DNA of 64,000 nt from Nonomuraea cypriaca (GTDB lineage Bacteria > Actinomycetota > Actinomycetes > Streptosporangiales > Streptosporangiaceae). Below are positions 45,305-54,259 of this stretch, piece after piece; position 1 is the stretch's first letter; each line of letters opens with the position of its first letter. The DNA lies in NCBI RefSeq assembly GCF_015645445.1, contig NZ_JADOGI010000029.1, forward strand, positions 1 through 64,000, given 5' to 3'. Under the pieces are notes generated by a model, which searched no databases, was not told where the DNA came from, and was given only the letters and a program-made list of their open reading frames with translations. The position numbers and the translations under genes are program-made.

Positions 45305-47410
45305 GTGCTCTGGGTAGCCATCATCGGGCTCGTCATGACCGTCCTGGCGGTGGCCGTAGCCGGCCGCAGGGCGCTGTTCCTGTACAAGCTCGCCACCGTG
45401 GGCCCGCCCGCGCCCGAGCGGATCGCGTACGCGAAGACGCACGCCGCCGGCGAGCTCAAGGCGCAACTCGTCGAGGTGTTCGGGCAGAAGAAGCTGCTCA
45501 AGTGGACGCCTTCAGGCACTGCGCACTTCTTCGTCATGTGGGCGTTCTTCATCCTGCTGACCGTCTACGTCGAGGCGTACGGCGCGATCATCCAGGGCGC
45601 GATCACCGGCACGCCCGACTTCCACATCCCGCTCATCGGGACCTGGGGCGTGCTCGGCTTTCTGCAGGACTTCATCGCGGTCGCCTGCGTGCTCGGCCTC
45701 GTCGCCTTCGCGGTCATCCGGGTCAGGAACTCGCCCAAGACGCTAGGCCGCGACTCGCGCTTCTCCGGCTCGCACCTCGGCGGCGCGTGGCTCGTCCTGT
45801 TCATGATCTTCAACATCATCTGGACGCTGTTCCTGGCCCGCGGCGCCGCCGCCGCCAACGGCAACTTCCCCTACTCCTCCGGCGCGTTCGTCTCGCTCGC
45901 GCTCGGTGACGCGCTGCCAGGGAGCGCGCTGCTCGAGGAGATTGCGTTGCTCCTGCACATCGGCTTCATGCTGGTGTTCCTGATCATCGTGCTGAACTCC
46001 AAGCACCTGCACATCTTCACCGCGCCGCTCAACGTGCTCTTCTCCCGCCGCCCCGACGGCATGGGCGCCGCACCGGAGATGCGGGTGGACGGCAAGGCGG
46101 TCGACTTCGAGGACGAGGACCTCGACCCGGAGCGGCTCGGGCGCGGCAAGATCGGCGACACCACGTGGAAGGGCTTCCTGGACTTCTACTCCTGTACGGA
46201 GTGCGGCCGCTGCCAGTCGCAGTGCCCGGCGTGGAACACCGACAAGCCGCTCTCGCCGAAGATGCTCATCCTCGACCAGCGCGACCACGCGTTCAAGACG
46301 GCTCCTTACCTGATGGCGGCCGCGGGGGGTGTCGAGCACACGGACACCGACGTGCTGGCGCTGCTGGAGAAGCCGCTCGTCGGCGAGGAGGGCGTGATCC
46401 ACCCCGACGTGCTGTGGTCCTGCACCAACTGCGGCGCCTGCGTCGAGCAGTGCCCGGTGGACATCGAGCACATCGACCACATCCTCGACATGCGCCGCTA
46501 CCAGGTGATGGTGGAGTCGTCGTTCCCGTCCGAGGCGGGCGTGATGGTGAAGAACCTGGAGAACAAGGGCAACCCCTGGGGCATGTCCGAGATGAAGCGG
46601 GCCGACTGGATCGAGGATCTCGACTTCGAGGTCGAGCTGGTCGAGGACAAGATGCCCGAGGACGCGGAATACCTGTTCTGGGTGGGTTGCGCGGGCGCGC
46701 TGGAGGACCGGGCCAAGAAGACCACCAAGGCCGTCGCGGAGCTGCTGCACATCGCGGGCGTGAAGTTCGCGGTGCTCGGCCCGATGGAGGCGTGCACCGG
46801 CGACCCGGCCCGCCGGCTGGGCATGGAATACCTGTTCAACATGCTCGCCCAGCAGAACATCGAGACGCTCAACGAGGCCGGCGTCAAGAAGATCGTCGCC
46901 ACCTGCCCCCACTGCTTCAACACGCTGGCCAACGAATATCCGCAGCTCGGCGGCACGTACGAGGTCGTGCATCACACCCAGTTGCTGTCCAAGCTGGTCG
47001 AGGAGGGTCTGCTCACCCCGGTCACGCCGATCGAGGAGAAGATCACCTACCACGACCCGTGCTTCCTCGGCCGCCACAACAAGGTCTACTCCCAGCCCCG
47101 CGACATCATGTCGAAGGTCCCCGGCGTGCGGACCCAGGAGATGCACCGCCACAAGGACCGCGGCTTCTGCTGCGGCGCGGGCGGCGCGCGCATGTGGATG
47201 GAGGAGCGCATCGGCAAGCGCATCAACACCGAGCGCGTGGACGAGGCGCTGACCACCGATCCCGACACCGTGTCGACCGCGTGCCCGTTCTGCATGGTGA
47301 TGCTCGGCGACGCGATCAACGAGAAGAAGAACACCGGCGAAGCCAAGGAGTCGCTTGAGGTCGTGGACGTGGCCCAGCTCTTGATCAAATCTGTCAAAGG
47401 GGTTTCCTGA
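45305..47410 (+). CDS. EtfD/FadF-like membrane Fe-S oxidoreductase
   Basis: A 701-residue membrane protein. Five or six N-terminal helices (to about residue 250) resemble the gamma subunit of nitrate reductase type b cytochromes. The rest is cytosolic: two [4Fe-4S] motifs CTECGRCQSQCP and CTNCGACVEQCP, then two CCG domains (GCAGALEDRAKK, CPHCFNTLANEYP; then DPCFLGRHN, CCGAGGARMW). This is the layout of mycobacterial EtfD (Rv0338c), which passes electrons from ETF in beta-oxidation to the quinone pool. GTG at 45305 follows GGGAGGA. Confidence 0.88.
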   Translation: MLWVAIIGLVMTVLAVAVAGRRALFLYKLATVGPPAPERIAYAKTHAAGELKAQLVEVFGQKKLLKWTPSGTAHFFVMWAFFILLTVYVEAYGAIIQGAITGTPDFHIPLIGTWGVLGFLQDFIAVACVLGLVAFAVIRVRNSPKTLGRDSRFSGSHLGGAWLVLFMIFNIIWTLFLARGAAAANGNFPYSSGAFVSLALGDALPGSALLEEIALLLHIGFMLVFLIIVLNSKHLHIFTAPLNVLFSRRPDGMGAAPEMRVDGKAVDFEDEDLDPERLGRGKIGDTTWKGFLDFYSCTECGRCQSQCPAWNTDKPLSPKMLILDQRDHAFKTAPYLMAAAGGVEHTDTDVLALLEKPLVGEEGVIHPDVLWSCTNCGACVEQCPVDIEHIDHILDMRRYQVMVESSFPSEAGVMVKNLENKGNPWGMSEMKRADWIEDLDFEVELVEDKMPEDAEYLFWVGCAGALEDRAKKTTKAVAELLHIAGVKFAVLGPMEACTGDPARRLGMEYLFNMLAQQNIETLNEAGVKKIVATCPHCFNTLANEYPQLGGTYEVVHHTQLLSKLVEEGLLTPVTPIEEKITYHDPCFLGRHNKVYSQPRDIMSKVPGVRTQEMHRHKDRGFCCGAGGARMWMEERIGKRINTERVDEALTTDPDTVSTACPFCMVMLGDAINEKKNTGEAKESLEVVDVAQLLIKSVKGVS

Positions 47411-47424
47411 CCGCTGAAAGTCGG

Positions 47425-47455
47425 ACTCCTCGACACGCCGTGTGGAGGAGTTTCG
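47425..47455 (+). terminator. Terminator after the etfD-like gene
   Basis: ACTCCTCGACAC and GTGTGGAGGAGT pair around GCC with one mismatch, followed by TTCG, 14 bases after the stop. Confidence 0.75.
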
Positions 47456-47558
47456 CATGTCAACGGGTGTGATCGCGAGAAATCTGGCATCCACATAACG
47501 GGAAAATCACGGTAACCTCAACGTCGCATGGCTCTATTCGACGGGGAGGGGGCTCGCG

Positions 47559-48353
47559 ATGGGCGTCGTCGTCACCGACGCCGAGGTCACCCTGGCGGAT
47601 GTGCTCTCCCTTCGACTGGCCATCGACGAACCACTGGAAGACGGCACCGAGCTCGTGCTCAGGCATCGCACCACGGGAATCGAACGCGACGTGCTGCTCG
47701 GCACGCCGGGGGCGCGTGCGCGTGAGGCGACGCTGGCGGTCTCGCTGGCGCCGCTCGACCTCAGCGCCGGGAGGTGGGACGCGTACCTGCGGCGGGCCGG
47801 CAAGCGCAGCAGGTTGCGCAGCGTCGACCCGGGTTTCTCGCTCGACCACCTCGACGCGTACACGCTGTGCAAACGCACCCTCGCCTACCGCTCCTACCGC
47901 ACCCGCAACGGCTATCTGGCGCTGAAGATCTCCGACGCCGAGCCGGTGGCCGAGGTGCGGGCGATCTGGTTCAGGGAGGGCCGCTTCGAGGTGATGGGCC
48001 TGCTGGCCTACACCGGCCTGGAGGACGACGACTCCCGCCACGAGGCCGTGCTGACCCTGGACCGCAGGCAGACGCAGGCGCGGGTGTCGGCCACGGCCAC
48101 CGTGCAGGGCGTGCGCTTCCACGCGGCCGTGTCGCTCGTCGACGTGGTCGCCGCCGACCCCGACGCCTCGGGCACCTGGGAGCCCGCGCTGACGGTCCAG
48201 GACGTGCCCGCGCCGCTCAGACTGGGCTCCAGGCTCGACGACGTCGACGGCAAGCGCAGGCGGCTGCACTACCCGTCGGTCGAGGTGGACGGCGTGCCGA
48301 TCAGGCCCGGCTACACCGCAGACGACGAGTTGCGGATCGAGGTGGGCGGATGA
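47559..48353 (+). CDS. Hypothetical protein coupled to a glycosyltransferase
   Basis: A 264-residue protein predicted to be mainly beta-strand, without signal peptide or membrane helix. The repeated pattern of short strands (TELVLRHRTTGIERDVLL, RWDAYLRRAGKRSRLRSVDPGF) resembles the beta-sandwich modules attached to teichoic-acid-type glycosyltransferases, but this is a weak likeness. Its stop overlaps the start of the glycosyltransferase gene (ATGA), so the two likely work together. The ATG at 47559 follows GGAGGGGG. Confidence 0.7.
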   Translation: MGVVVTDAEVTLADVLSLRLAIDEPLEDGTELVLRHRTTGIERDVLLGTPGARAREATLAVSLAPLDLSAGRWDAYLRRAGKRSRLRSVDPGFSLDHLDAYTLCKRTLAYRSYRTRNGYLALKISDAEPVAEVRAIWFREGRFEVMGLLAYTGLEDDDSRHEAVLTLDRRQTQARVSATATVQGVRFHAAVSLVDVVAADPDASGTWEPALTVQDVPAPLRLGSRLDDVDGKRRRLHYPSVEVDGVPIRPGYTADDELRIEVGG

Positions 48354-49417
48354 AGGTCAGCCTGGTCCTCGCCTCCGCGTACGGCATGCGCGGCGACGCG
48401 CGCGCCACGCTCAACCTCGCCTCGGCGCTGGCGGACCGGCACGACGTCGAGGTGATCAGCGTCAGGCGGCAGAAGGACAAGCCGTTCTTCCCCGTCGCGC
48501 CCGGCGTGACCATGCGCAGCGTGGTCGACGTCAGGCCCGGGGTCAGGCACCTGCTCCCGCACGGCCAGGTGCGCACCGAGGTGGCGCTGTGGCGGATGCT
48601 GCGCGGACTCAAGTCCGACGTCCTGATCACGACCAGGCCGGGTCTCGGCGTGCACGCCGCCAGGCACGCGCCGCGCGAGATGCTGAAGATCGCCAGGGAG
48701 TGGGGGCGGCCCACGGTCCCCGGACCCGTCAAACGCTTCTATCCGCGCCTGAACGCCGTCGTCACGGCCACGGAGTCGGCCCAGGAGGAATGGGGCAGGC
48801 TGCTGGACGGCGGGCCCGCCGTGCACTCCGTGCTGGACGCGTTGCCCGATGGCCCATGGCCGCGCTCGCGGATGGACAACCGGATCGTGGCCGCCGGGGG
48901 CAGGTGGGTGCCCGCGAAGGCGTATGACCGGCTGATCAGGGCGTTCGCGATCGTGGCGGACAAGCGGCCGGACTGGCGGCTGCGGCTCTACGGCGGCGGC
49001 CCAGAGGAGCGGCGGATGCGCGCGCTGGTGCGCGAGCTCGACCTGCACAACCACGTCTACTTCATGGGCACCACGCAGGACCTGGCGGGCGAGTTCGCCA
49101 AGGCGTCGATCGTGGCCAGCACCTCACGGACCGAGGACCTGGGCATGACGGTGCTGGAGGCCATGGGCTGCGGGGTGCCCGTGGTGGCCTTCGAGGGGGC
49201 CAGGGGGCCGGCGGAGTTCGTGGCCACGGGCTACAACGGCGTGCTGGTGCCGGAGGCCGAGGAGGAGCCGCGGCTCTTCGCGTCGGCGCTGCTGGCGCTG
49301 ATCGACGACGAGCGCAGGCGGCGCTCGCTGGCGGCGGGCGCGCTGGACACGGCCCTGCGGCACGAGGCCGGCGAGGTGGCCGACCAGTGGGAGAAGCTGA
49401 TCGCCGGCCTTCGCTGA
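48350..49417 (+). CDS. Group 4 glycosyltransferase
   Basis: A 355-residue GT-B enzyme: VSLVLASAYGMRGDARATLNLASALADRH at the N-terminal acceptor domain, RLYGGGPEERRMRALV, FMGTTQDLAGEFAKASIVASTSRTEDLGMTVLEAMGCGVPVVAF with the E-x7-E retaining-enzyme pattern. It likely transfers a sugar to a cell-wall or surface polymer. Coupled to the preceding beta-rich protein. Confidence 0.88.
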   Translation: MKVSLVLASAYGMRGDARATLNLASALADRHDVEVISVRRQKDKPFFPVAPGVTMRSVVDVRPGVRHLLPHGQVRTEVALWRMLRGLKSDVLITTRPGLGVHAARHAPREMLKIAREWGRPTVPGPVKRFYPRLNAVVTATESAQEEWGRLLDGGPAVHSVLDALPDGPWPRSRMDNRIVAAGGRWVPAKAYDRLIRAFAIVADKRPDWRLRLYGGGPEERRMRALVRELDLHNHVYFMGTTQDLAGEFAKASIVASTSRTEDLGMTVLEAMGCGVPVVAFEGARGPAEFVATGYNGVLVPEAEEEPRLFASALLALIDDERRRRSLAAGALDTALRHEAGEVADQWEKLIAGLR

Positions 49418-49475
49418 GCCGAGCGGCCGCTCGCTGGACGCGGTCCTGCATACGGGTTACGGGTACCTTAGAAGC

Positions 49476-49757
49476 ATGCATGGGTACAGCGGAGACAAGC
49501 AGGCATATCTGACGCGCCTCAGGCGAATCGAGGGTCAGATCAGGGGCCTGCAGCGCATGGTCGATGACGACGCCTACTGCATCGACGTGCTCACCCAGGT
49601 CTCCGCGGCCACGCGGGCCCTCCAGGCGGTGGCGCTGGGGCTGCTGGAGGAGCACATCTCGCACTGCGTGGCGGACGCCATCAACGTCGGCGGTCCCGAG
49701 GCGGAGGCGAAGGTGAAGGAGGCGTCCGCGGCGATCGCCCGGCTCGTCCGCTCCTAG
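49476..49757 (+). CDS. CsoR/RcnR family metal-sensing repressor
   Basis: A 93-residue DUF156 helical repressor: YLTRLRRIEGQIRGLQRMVDDDAYCIDVLTQVSAATRAL, then HISHCV. The Cys-His-Cys set (Cys in DAYCID, His and Cys in EEHISHC) is the Cu(I)-binding pattern of CsoR. No copper ATPase or chaperone gene is adjacent. The ATG follows GAAG weakly; TACGGGT is repeated twice upstream (49452-49468), possibly part of its operator. Confidence 0.9.
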   Translation: MHGYSGDKQAYLTRLRRIEGQIRGLQRMVDDDAYCIDVLTQVSAATRALQAVALGLLEEHISHCVADAINVGGPEAEAKVKEASAAIARLVRS

Positions 49758-49792
49758 CCTCCCATAAGTGCGATTAACTAGTTATGTCGAAA

Positions 49793-49823
49793 CCCCGGGA
49801 AACCTGAAACAGGGTTCCCGGGG
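49793..49823. terminator. Bidirectional terminator after csoR-like gene
   Basis: CCCCGGGAAACC and GGGTTCCCGGGG form a 12-bp stem with one mismatch and a seven-base loop. It lies between convergent genes and can serve both. A separate palindrome TAACTAGTTA is at 49775-49784. Confidence 0.8.
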
Positions 49824-49843
49824 CTAGTAATCGTCATAGTCCT

Positions 49844-50005
49844 TCAGCGGCTCGCCGAAGTCCGCAATCCGAGCGCGTCGTCGAGTTCGTCCAAGGTCAG
49901 CCGCCGTTCGCTGACTGCCACGGCGGTGAGCACCTCGGCGTAGAGCGCAATCTCGTCCAACGCGACACGGTCGTGGACCCGAGAGTCCAGGTCGTCGTGC
50001 CCCAC
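49844..50005 (-). CDS. Small conserved-type hypothetical protein
   Basis: About 53 residues: DLDSRVHDRVALDEIALYAEV, then LTAVAVSERRLTLDELDDALGL. It is acidic and helical, of a kind found in many actinomycete genomes without assigned role. GTG at 50005 follows AAGGAAAGGA; a GTG at 50035 would add ten residues. It is probably cytosolic. Confidence 0.7.
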   Translation of the reverse strand: MGHDDLDSRVHDRVALDEIALYAEVLTAVAVSERRLTLDELDDALGLRTSASR

Positions 50006-50214
50006 CGCGTCGTCCTTTCCTTCCGCAGCCCACACCCTCTACGAGGTTACGGTGCGGGCCCCTTCCGGCGACATGGCCCATCGGGGTCATTCCTTTCCGC
50101 GCCCCGGGGACCCCGGTGGGATCATTTCCCGATTCCGAGATCACAATTCGGCGAATTTCTTGTGGCGGGAGTGCTGGAACGATATAGGTGTGAAATAACA
50201 GTATTAGTGGTTTG

Positions 50215-51525
50215 CTAGTGCTTGTCATCGCGTTCGTGGATGATCTTTTGCACCAGTGCCGCCTGTCCGGCGAGTCCGCGCTCCGGCATCTTGGCCCCGG
50301 TCAGCCCGCCCCACGCCAGCCCCGTGGCGTACGCCGCCCCGAGCACCGCCGCCGTACTCGCCCGGTCCGGCGGGGCCACCTCCAGCGCCGACGCGGGCTT
50401 GGTCCACACCCGCACGGGGAACCCCTCCGGCTGGGTCGACTCGCCGGCCGAGGTGCCGGTCAGGCCGGCCCGGTCCAGCTCCTCGTACGCCGTCCTGAGC
50501 CGGTGGTCCAGCAGGGCCGGCAGCAGTCCCTTGGAGTCGGCCACGTCGGCGAGGAACGAGGCGGCCGCCCGGCGCGGCTCTGGCGTGCACGCCAGGGCGT
50601 CCACCAGGTCGTAGACGGCGTGGGAGAAGTGCGCAGCCGGATCGGTCTCGACGAGCAGGGCACGGGCGAGGCGGTCCGGGCAGCGCTCCAGCCAGAGGCG
50701 GCGTACGGACTCGTCCTCCTTGGCGGCGTCCGCGTCCAGGACGGGCCGGCGCAGCATGGGCTCGACCATCGTGAGCAGCGCGAGCGCGCGCGGCCTGAAG
50801 CGGGTGTCGGAGAGCAGGATCTGGGCCGTGTCCGCCATCACGGCGGCGAGCCTGAGCGCGGCGCGGGGGCGTCCGGCCCGCAGCCGCTCGGCCACGAGCG
50901 TGACGAGGTCGAGCAGGGGCGGCGCGGGCAGCCAGCGCACCCACTCGTCGCCGGGCAGCGAGCGGCGCAGGTATTCGCCGAAGATGGTGAGCAGCCGTTC
51001 GTTGCCGTCGAAGGCGGGCGCGTACGCGCACCACAGTATCGTGCCCCACACGGCGGCCACCGTGCTGGGCACGTCGGAGGCGAGGATCTCGCCGAACGCC
51101 GTCAGCGGGTAGTCCGACTCGGACTTGCGCCCGCAACTCCGCACCAGAACCCGTACCTGCTCGGTCAGCCGCGCCGACACGTCGGGACCGATGAACGCCT
51201 GCGTCGAGCCGGGCTCGGCGTGGAAGTCGGGGCCACCGGCGACCACCTCGTCGGGCAGCGCAGCCGCCGGATGCCCGCTCCGGCGGGCCGGCGTCCCGCG
51301 CGGCGGTGGCGCGAGGTGCCAGCGGCCGTCGGCGGGGTCGTGCAGATGCCAGCGCGCGTGCGCCCCGAACAGCCACCGGTCGCCATCGGCGGTCACGAGT
51401 ATTCTCGCCGCCAGGACATGGGCGCGGTCGGGCACGTCGAGCCCCTGCCAGCGTGGGTCCGCGACCATCGCGCGGACCTCCGCCTCGGTGGCCGTGAACG
51501 CGTCCCAGGGTCGCACGGCCGTCAT
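50215..51525 (-). CDS. Hypothetical protein
   Basis: A 436-residue, mostly alpha-helical protein with no signal peptide. The first 100 residues (VRPWDAFTATEAEVRAMVADPRWQGLDVPDRAHVLAARI) look like a separate module, followed by long helices rich in Ala, Leu and Arg. No family recognised. ATG at 51525 preferred; ATG at 51558 would add 11 residues. It is divergent from the lipoprotein gene at 51579, with 53 bp between them. Confidence 0.75.
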   Translation of the reverse strand: MTAVRPWDAFTATEAEVRAMVADPRWQGLDVPDRAHVLAARILVTADGDRWLFGAHARWHLHDPADGRWHLAPPPRGTPARRSGHPAAALPDEVVAGGPDFHAEPGSTQAFIGPDVSARLTEQVRVLVRSCGRKSESDYPLTAFGEILASDVPSTVAAVWGTILWCAYAPAFDGNERLLTIFGEYLRRSLPGDEWVRWLPAPPLLDLVTLVAERLRAGRPRAALRLAAVMADTAQILLSDTRFRPRALALLTMVEPMLRRPVLDADAAKEDESVRRLWLERCPDRLARALLVETDPAAHFSHAVYDLVDALACTPEPRRAAASFLADVADSKGLLPALLDHRLRTAYEELDRAGLTGTSAGESTQPEGFPVRVWTKPASALEVAPPDRASTAAVLGAAYATGLAWGGLTGAKMPERGLAGQAALVQKIIHERDDKH

Positions 51526-51578
51526 CGTACTGGGACCTACCGGATCAACCATCGGCATTTCACGGCAGAATGTCCGCT

Positions 51579-52481
51579 ATGAGGGCGAAGGTAGCAGGGA
51601 TGGTGGCAGTCGTCAGCGTGCTCTCCAGTTGCGGTACGACTACGGCGGCGCAGCCGACCCCGACCGGACCCGGTGTGCTCACGCTGGAGAACGCCTCCCC
51701 TCCGGCGCCCGGCGGGGAGGTGGGCGGGGCCTCCACGGAGTTCGCCGCCGCCGATGATCTGTCCGCGTGGACCAAGCTGAGCGAGACCGAGAAGGACATC
51801 GACAGGATCGCCAAGCTCGACGTGAACAAGACCGCGAAGGGCTCGATGTATCTGGAGCCCAAGGTCTCGGCCTGGTTCGACGGCTTCCGCGGTCCCTTCG
51901 TGTACCAGGACCTCGCAGGGGACATCGTCATGCACGCCAGGGTCAAGGTCGAGGGCAAGGCCGGCGGGCAGCCCAAGCGGAAGTTCTCGCTCGGCGGCCT
52001 GATGGCCCGCCAGCCGGGCTCGTACGCCAAGCCCAACTGGGTGTCGGTCACCACCGGCACCGGTGAGAAGAGCGGCCAGGTCGAGGCGAAGTACACCCAG
52101 GACGGCAGCTCCAAGCCCAAGGAGGTGGCCGTCAAGAGCGGCTGGGTGGAGCTCGCCCTGTCCAGGGTCGGCCGCGTCTTCGTCGCGCTCTACAAGGAGG
52201 ACGGCGGCAAGTGGAAGGTCGCCCAGCGCTGGCCTTCGACCCTTCCCGACGTGCTCCAGTGGGGTGTCACCGCCTACACCGACTGGGACAGCTACAGCAC
52301 ACTCCAGAAGGACCCGGCCAAGGGCAACGCCAAGCAGGTGAGCGGTGTGCCCGACCTCAAGCTGACCGTCGACTTCGTCAGGTTCCTGCGGCCCGAGCTG
52401 CCGGAGTACGCCGACCCGCTGAACGAGGCGTCGGTCTCGGACGAGGTCCTGATCAAAGCGATGACGCCTGCCGGTGCCTGA
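51579..52481 (+). CDS. Lipoprotein with a concanavalin-like (DUF1349-type) domain
   Basis: A 300-residue lipoprotein. Signal sequence with lipobox VLSSC (Cys near residue 18), a short Thr/Pro linker, then a beta-jelly-roll: GPFVYQDLAGDIVMHARVKVEG, LGGLMARQPGS, WVSVTTGTGEKSGQVEAKYTQDG and WVELALSRVGRVFVALYKEDG. This resembles DUF1349/LamG-like domains that bind carbohydrates. CAGAAT lies seven bases before the ATG at 51579, so the mRNA may be leaderless. Its 3' end overlaps the next convergent gene by 29 bp. Confidence 0.83.
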   Translation: MRAKVAGMVAVVSVLSSCGTTTAAQPTPTGPGVLTLENASPPAPGGEVGGASTEFAAADDLSAWTKLSETEKDIDRIAKLDVNKTAKGSMYLEPKVSAWFDGFRGPFVYQDLAGDIVMHARVKVEGKAGGQPKRKFSLGGLMARQPGSYAKPNWVSVTTGTGEKSGQVEAKYTQDGSSKPKEVAVKSGWVELALSRVGRVFVALYKEDGGKWKVAQRWPSTLPDVLQWGVTAYTDWDSYSTLQKDPAKGNAKQVSGVPDLKLTVDFVRFLRPELPEYADPLNEASVSDEVLIKAMTPAGA

Positions 52482-52983
52482 GCGCCTTGGCGACGTAGTT
52501 GTCCGGGGTGCGGGCGAAGGAGGCCCGGTCGTCGTCGGTGAGCTCGCGTACGATCTTGCCGGGCACCCCGGCGACCAGCACGCCGGACGGGATCTTCTTG
52601 CCGGGCCCGACCAGCGCTCCGGCCGCCACCAGCGTGCCCGCTCCCACGCGGGCGCCACCCAGCACGATCGCGCCGATGCCGATCAGCGTGCCGGTCTCGA
52701 TGTGGGCGCCGTGCACCATCGCCTTGTGTCCCAGGCTGACCCGGTCCTCCAGGATCGCCGGCTCGCCGGGGTCGGAGTGGAGGCAGCTCAGGTCCTGGAC
52801 GTTGCACTCCTCGCCGATCTCGATCCGTTCGTCGTCGGCGCGCAGGACGGAGCCGTACCAGATGCTGGATGCTCGGCCGATCTTCACGCGTCCGACTACG
52901 ACGGCACCGGGTGCGATGTACGCCTCAGGGCTTATGTCCGGGACTGCCCCGTTGTTCAATGCTGCTATGTACACCCCAGACAT
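52453..52983 (-). CDS. Gamma carbonic anhydrase family protein
   Basis: A 176-residue left-handed beta-helix of hexapeptide repeats (GAVVVGRVKIGRASSIWYGSVLRAD, GTLIGIGAIVLGGARVGAGTLVAAGALV). The three metal-type histidines appear in LHSD and LGHKAMVHGA. The family includes CaiE/PaaY-like and gamma-CA proteins; hydration of CO2 is possible but unproven. ATG at 52983. The last 29 bp overlap the lipoprotein gene tail to tail. Confidence 0.87.
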   Translation of the reverse strand: MSGVYIAALNNGAVPDISPEAYIAPGAVVVGRVKIGRASSIWYGSVLRADDERIEIGEECNVQDLSCLHSDPGEPAILEDRVSLGHKAMVHGAHIETGTLIGIGAIVLGGARVGAGTLVAAGALVGPGKKIPSGVLVAGVPGKIVRELTDDDRASFARTPDNYVAKALRHRQASSL

Positions 52984-53124
52984 CGTAATTCCGTGCCGGG
53001 GTATGGCGTTCGGGTTGCGGACGTGGGCAGATGGCAGGAAAGTCGTTTCCTGACGTCTCGTCGCCAGACCCTCACAACCCGCAGCTTTCCCCCGGCTCAC
53101 GCAAACCACCTTTAGGTAACCCCC

Positions 53125-54075
53125 ATGACAAACCAGCACGAGAGCATTCCCGACCTGATGCAAGAGGACACCTTCGAGGTCGTGATGCGCGGCTTCAACC
53201 GCCGTCAGGTTCACGACTACATGATCCGCACCAGAAACCAGATCCGGGATCTGGAAGAGCGGCTGGCACGGGCGCTCGACCAGGCCGAGCAGGGCCGCAT
53301 CGAGCTGGCGGAGGCCAGGCGGCGCATGGTCGAGGCGCCGCAGAGCTACGAGGATCTCAGTCCCAGGCTCGCCCAGATACTCAAGCTCGGCGAGGAGGAG
53401 GCCGCGGCCAAGAGGGAGGACGCCGAGGCCGAGGCCGCCAGCGTGCGCGACGCGGCGAAGTCGGAGGCCGATCGGCTCGTGACGACCTCCCGCGAGACCG
53501 CCGACAAGATTCTCACCTCCGCGCAGGCGGAGGCCGAGCGGCGCGTGGGCGAGGCCACGCAGGCGGCCGAGCGGATGCTCGCGCAGGCGGGCGCGGACGC
53601 CGAGGAGCAGCTCAACTCCGCCCGCACCGAGTCGGAGGAATCCCTGCGCGACTCGCGGGCCGAGGCGGAGCGGGTGCTGGCCGCGGCCCAGGCGGAGTCG
53701 GAGCAACTGCTGCAGTCCGCCAACGCGCAGGCCGAGCAGGTGCTGTCCGGGGCGCGGAACGAGGCCGACACGATGCTGACGTCGGCCCGTCAGCGCACCG
53801 CCACGATCGACGAGCAGGCGGGGCGGCGGGTCGAATACCTGTCCAACACGCACACGGAGGTCGTACGCCGGCTGACCGAGATCAACTCGGTGCTCGGTGA
53901 CCTGATGCGCAACGAGGCAGGGGCCGGTCCGCTGGTCCCGGAGGAAGCTCAGCCGCCCGCCCAGGAGGACCTGCGGGTCGTCGTGGAGAGCGAGGAGGAG
54001 CAGCAGCCGCGCGAGGAGGCCGTCTCCGACGACACCGACGTGCACATCGTCCGGCTGTCCGAGGTCAACAAGTAG
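53125..54075 (+). CDS. DivIVA/FilP-like coiled-coil protein
   Basis: A 316-residue protein with an N-terminal DivIVA-like segment (EDTFEVVMRGFNRRQVHDYMIRTRNQIRDLEERL) and a continuous coiled coil from about residue 30 to 250 made of Ala/Glu/Gln/Arg repeats with 11-residue (hendecad-like) regularity (ADRLVTTSRETADKILTSAQAEAERRV). It ends in an acidic tail. The build is that of polar-growth cytoskeletal proteins FilP and Scy in Streptomyces. It probably acts at hyphal tips or septa. ATG at 53125. Confidence 0.82.
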   Translation: MTNQHESIPDLMQEDTFEVVMRGFNRRQVHDYMIRTRNQIRDLEERLARALDQAEQGRIELAEARRRMVEAPQSYEDLSPRLAQILKLGEEEAAAKREDAEAEAASVRDAAKSEADRLVTTSRETADKILTSAQAEAERRVGEATQAAERMLAQAGADAEEQLNSARTESEESLRDSRAEAERVLAAAQAESEQLLQSANAQAEQVLSGARNEADTMLTSARQRTATIDEQAGRRVEYLSNTHTEVVRRLTEINSVLGDLMRNEAGAGPLVPEEAQPPAQEDLRVVVESEEEQQPREEAVSDDTDVHIVRLSEVNK

Positions 54076-54114
54076 GGTTCGGCCACGACCGCCGCAGCCC
54101 CCGTGGGCGGCGGA

Positions 54115-54153
54115 GCGGAAGCCCCCGCCCCCGATAGGGTCGGAGGCTTCCGC
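54115..54153 (+). terminator. Hairpin after the coiled-coil gene
   Basis: GCGGAAGCC and GGCTTCCGC form a perfect 9-bp stem around a 21-base loop, 40 bases after the stop. A second GC-rich hairpin (CCGCCG/CGGCGG) sits just before it at 54089-54113. Confidence 0.65.
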
Positions 54154-54259
54154 GTTCGTGGCCCCACCTGTTGGTGGCCCGGTACCGGGGCCGCCGAGAC
54201 GCTGGACCCGGCACCGGGCTGCTCATGTGCGCCTGCCGCGGAACGCTCCACGGCGGGCG

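Noticed and set aside
45743..47494. A 583-codon minus-strand frame opposite the etfD-like gene
   Set aside because: Shadow frame with low-complexity His/Val/Leu composition; the plus strand has clear Fe-S motifs.
53030..54045. Antisense extension of the gamma-carbonic-anhydrase frame across the coiled-coil gene
   Set aside because: The recognised family begins at 52983; the extension has repeat-like Leu/Gly/Arg composition mirroring the coiled coil.
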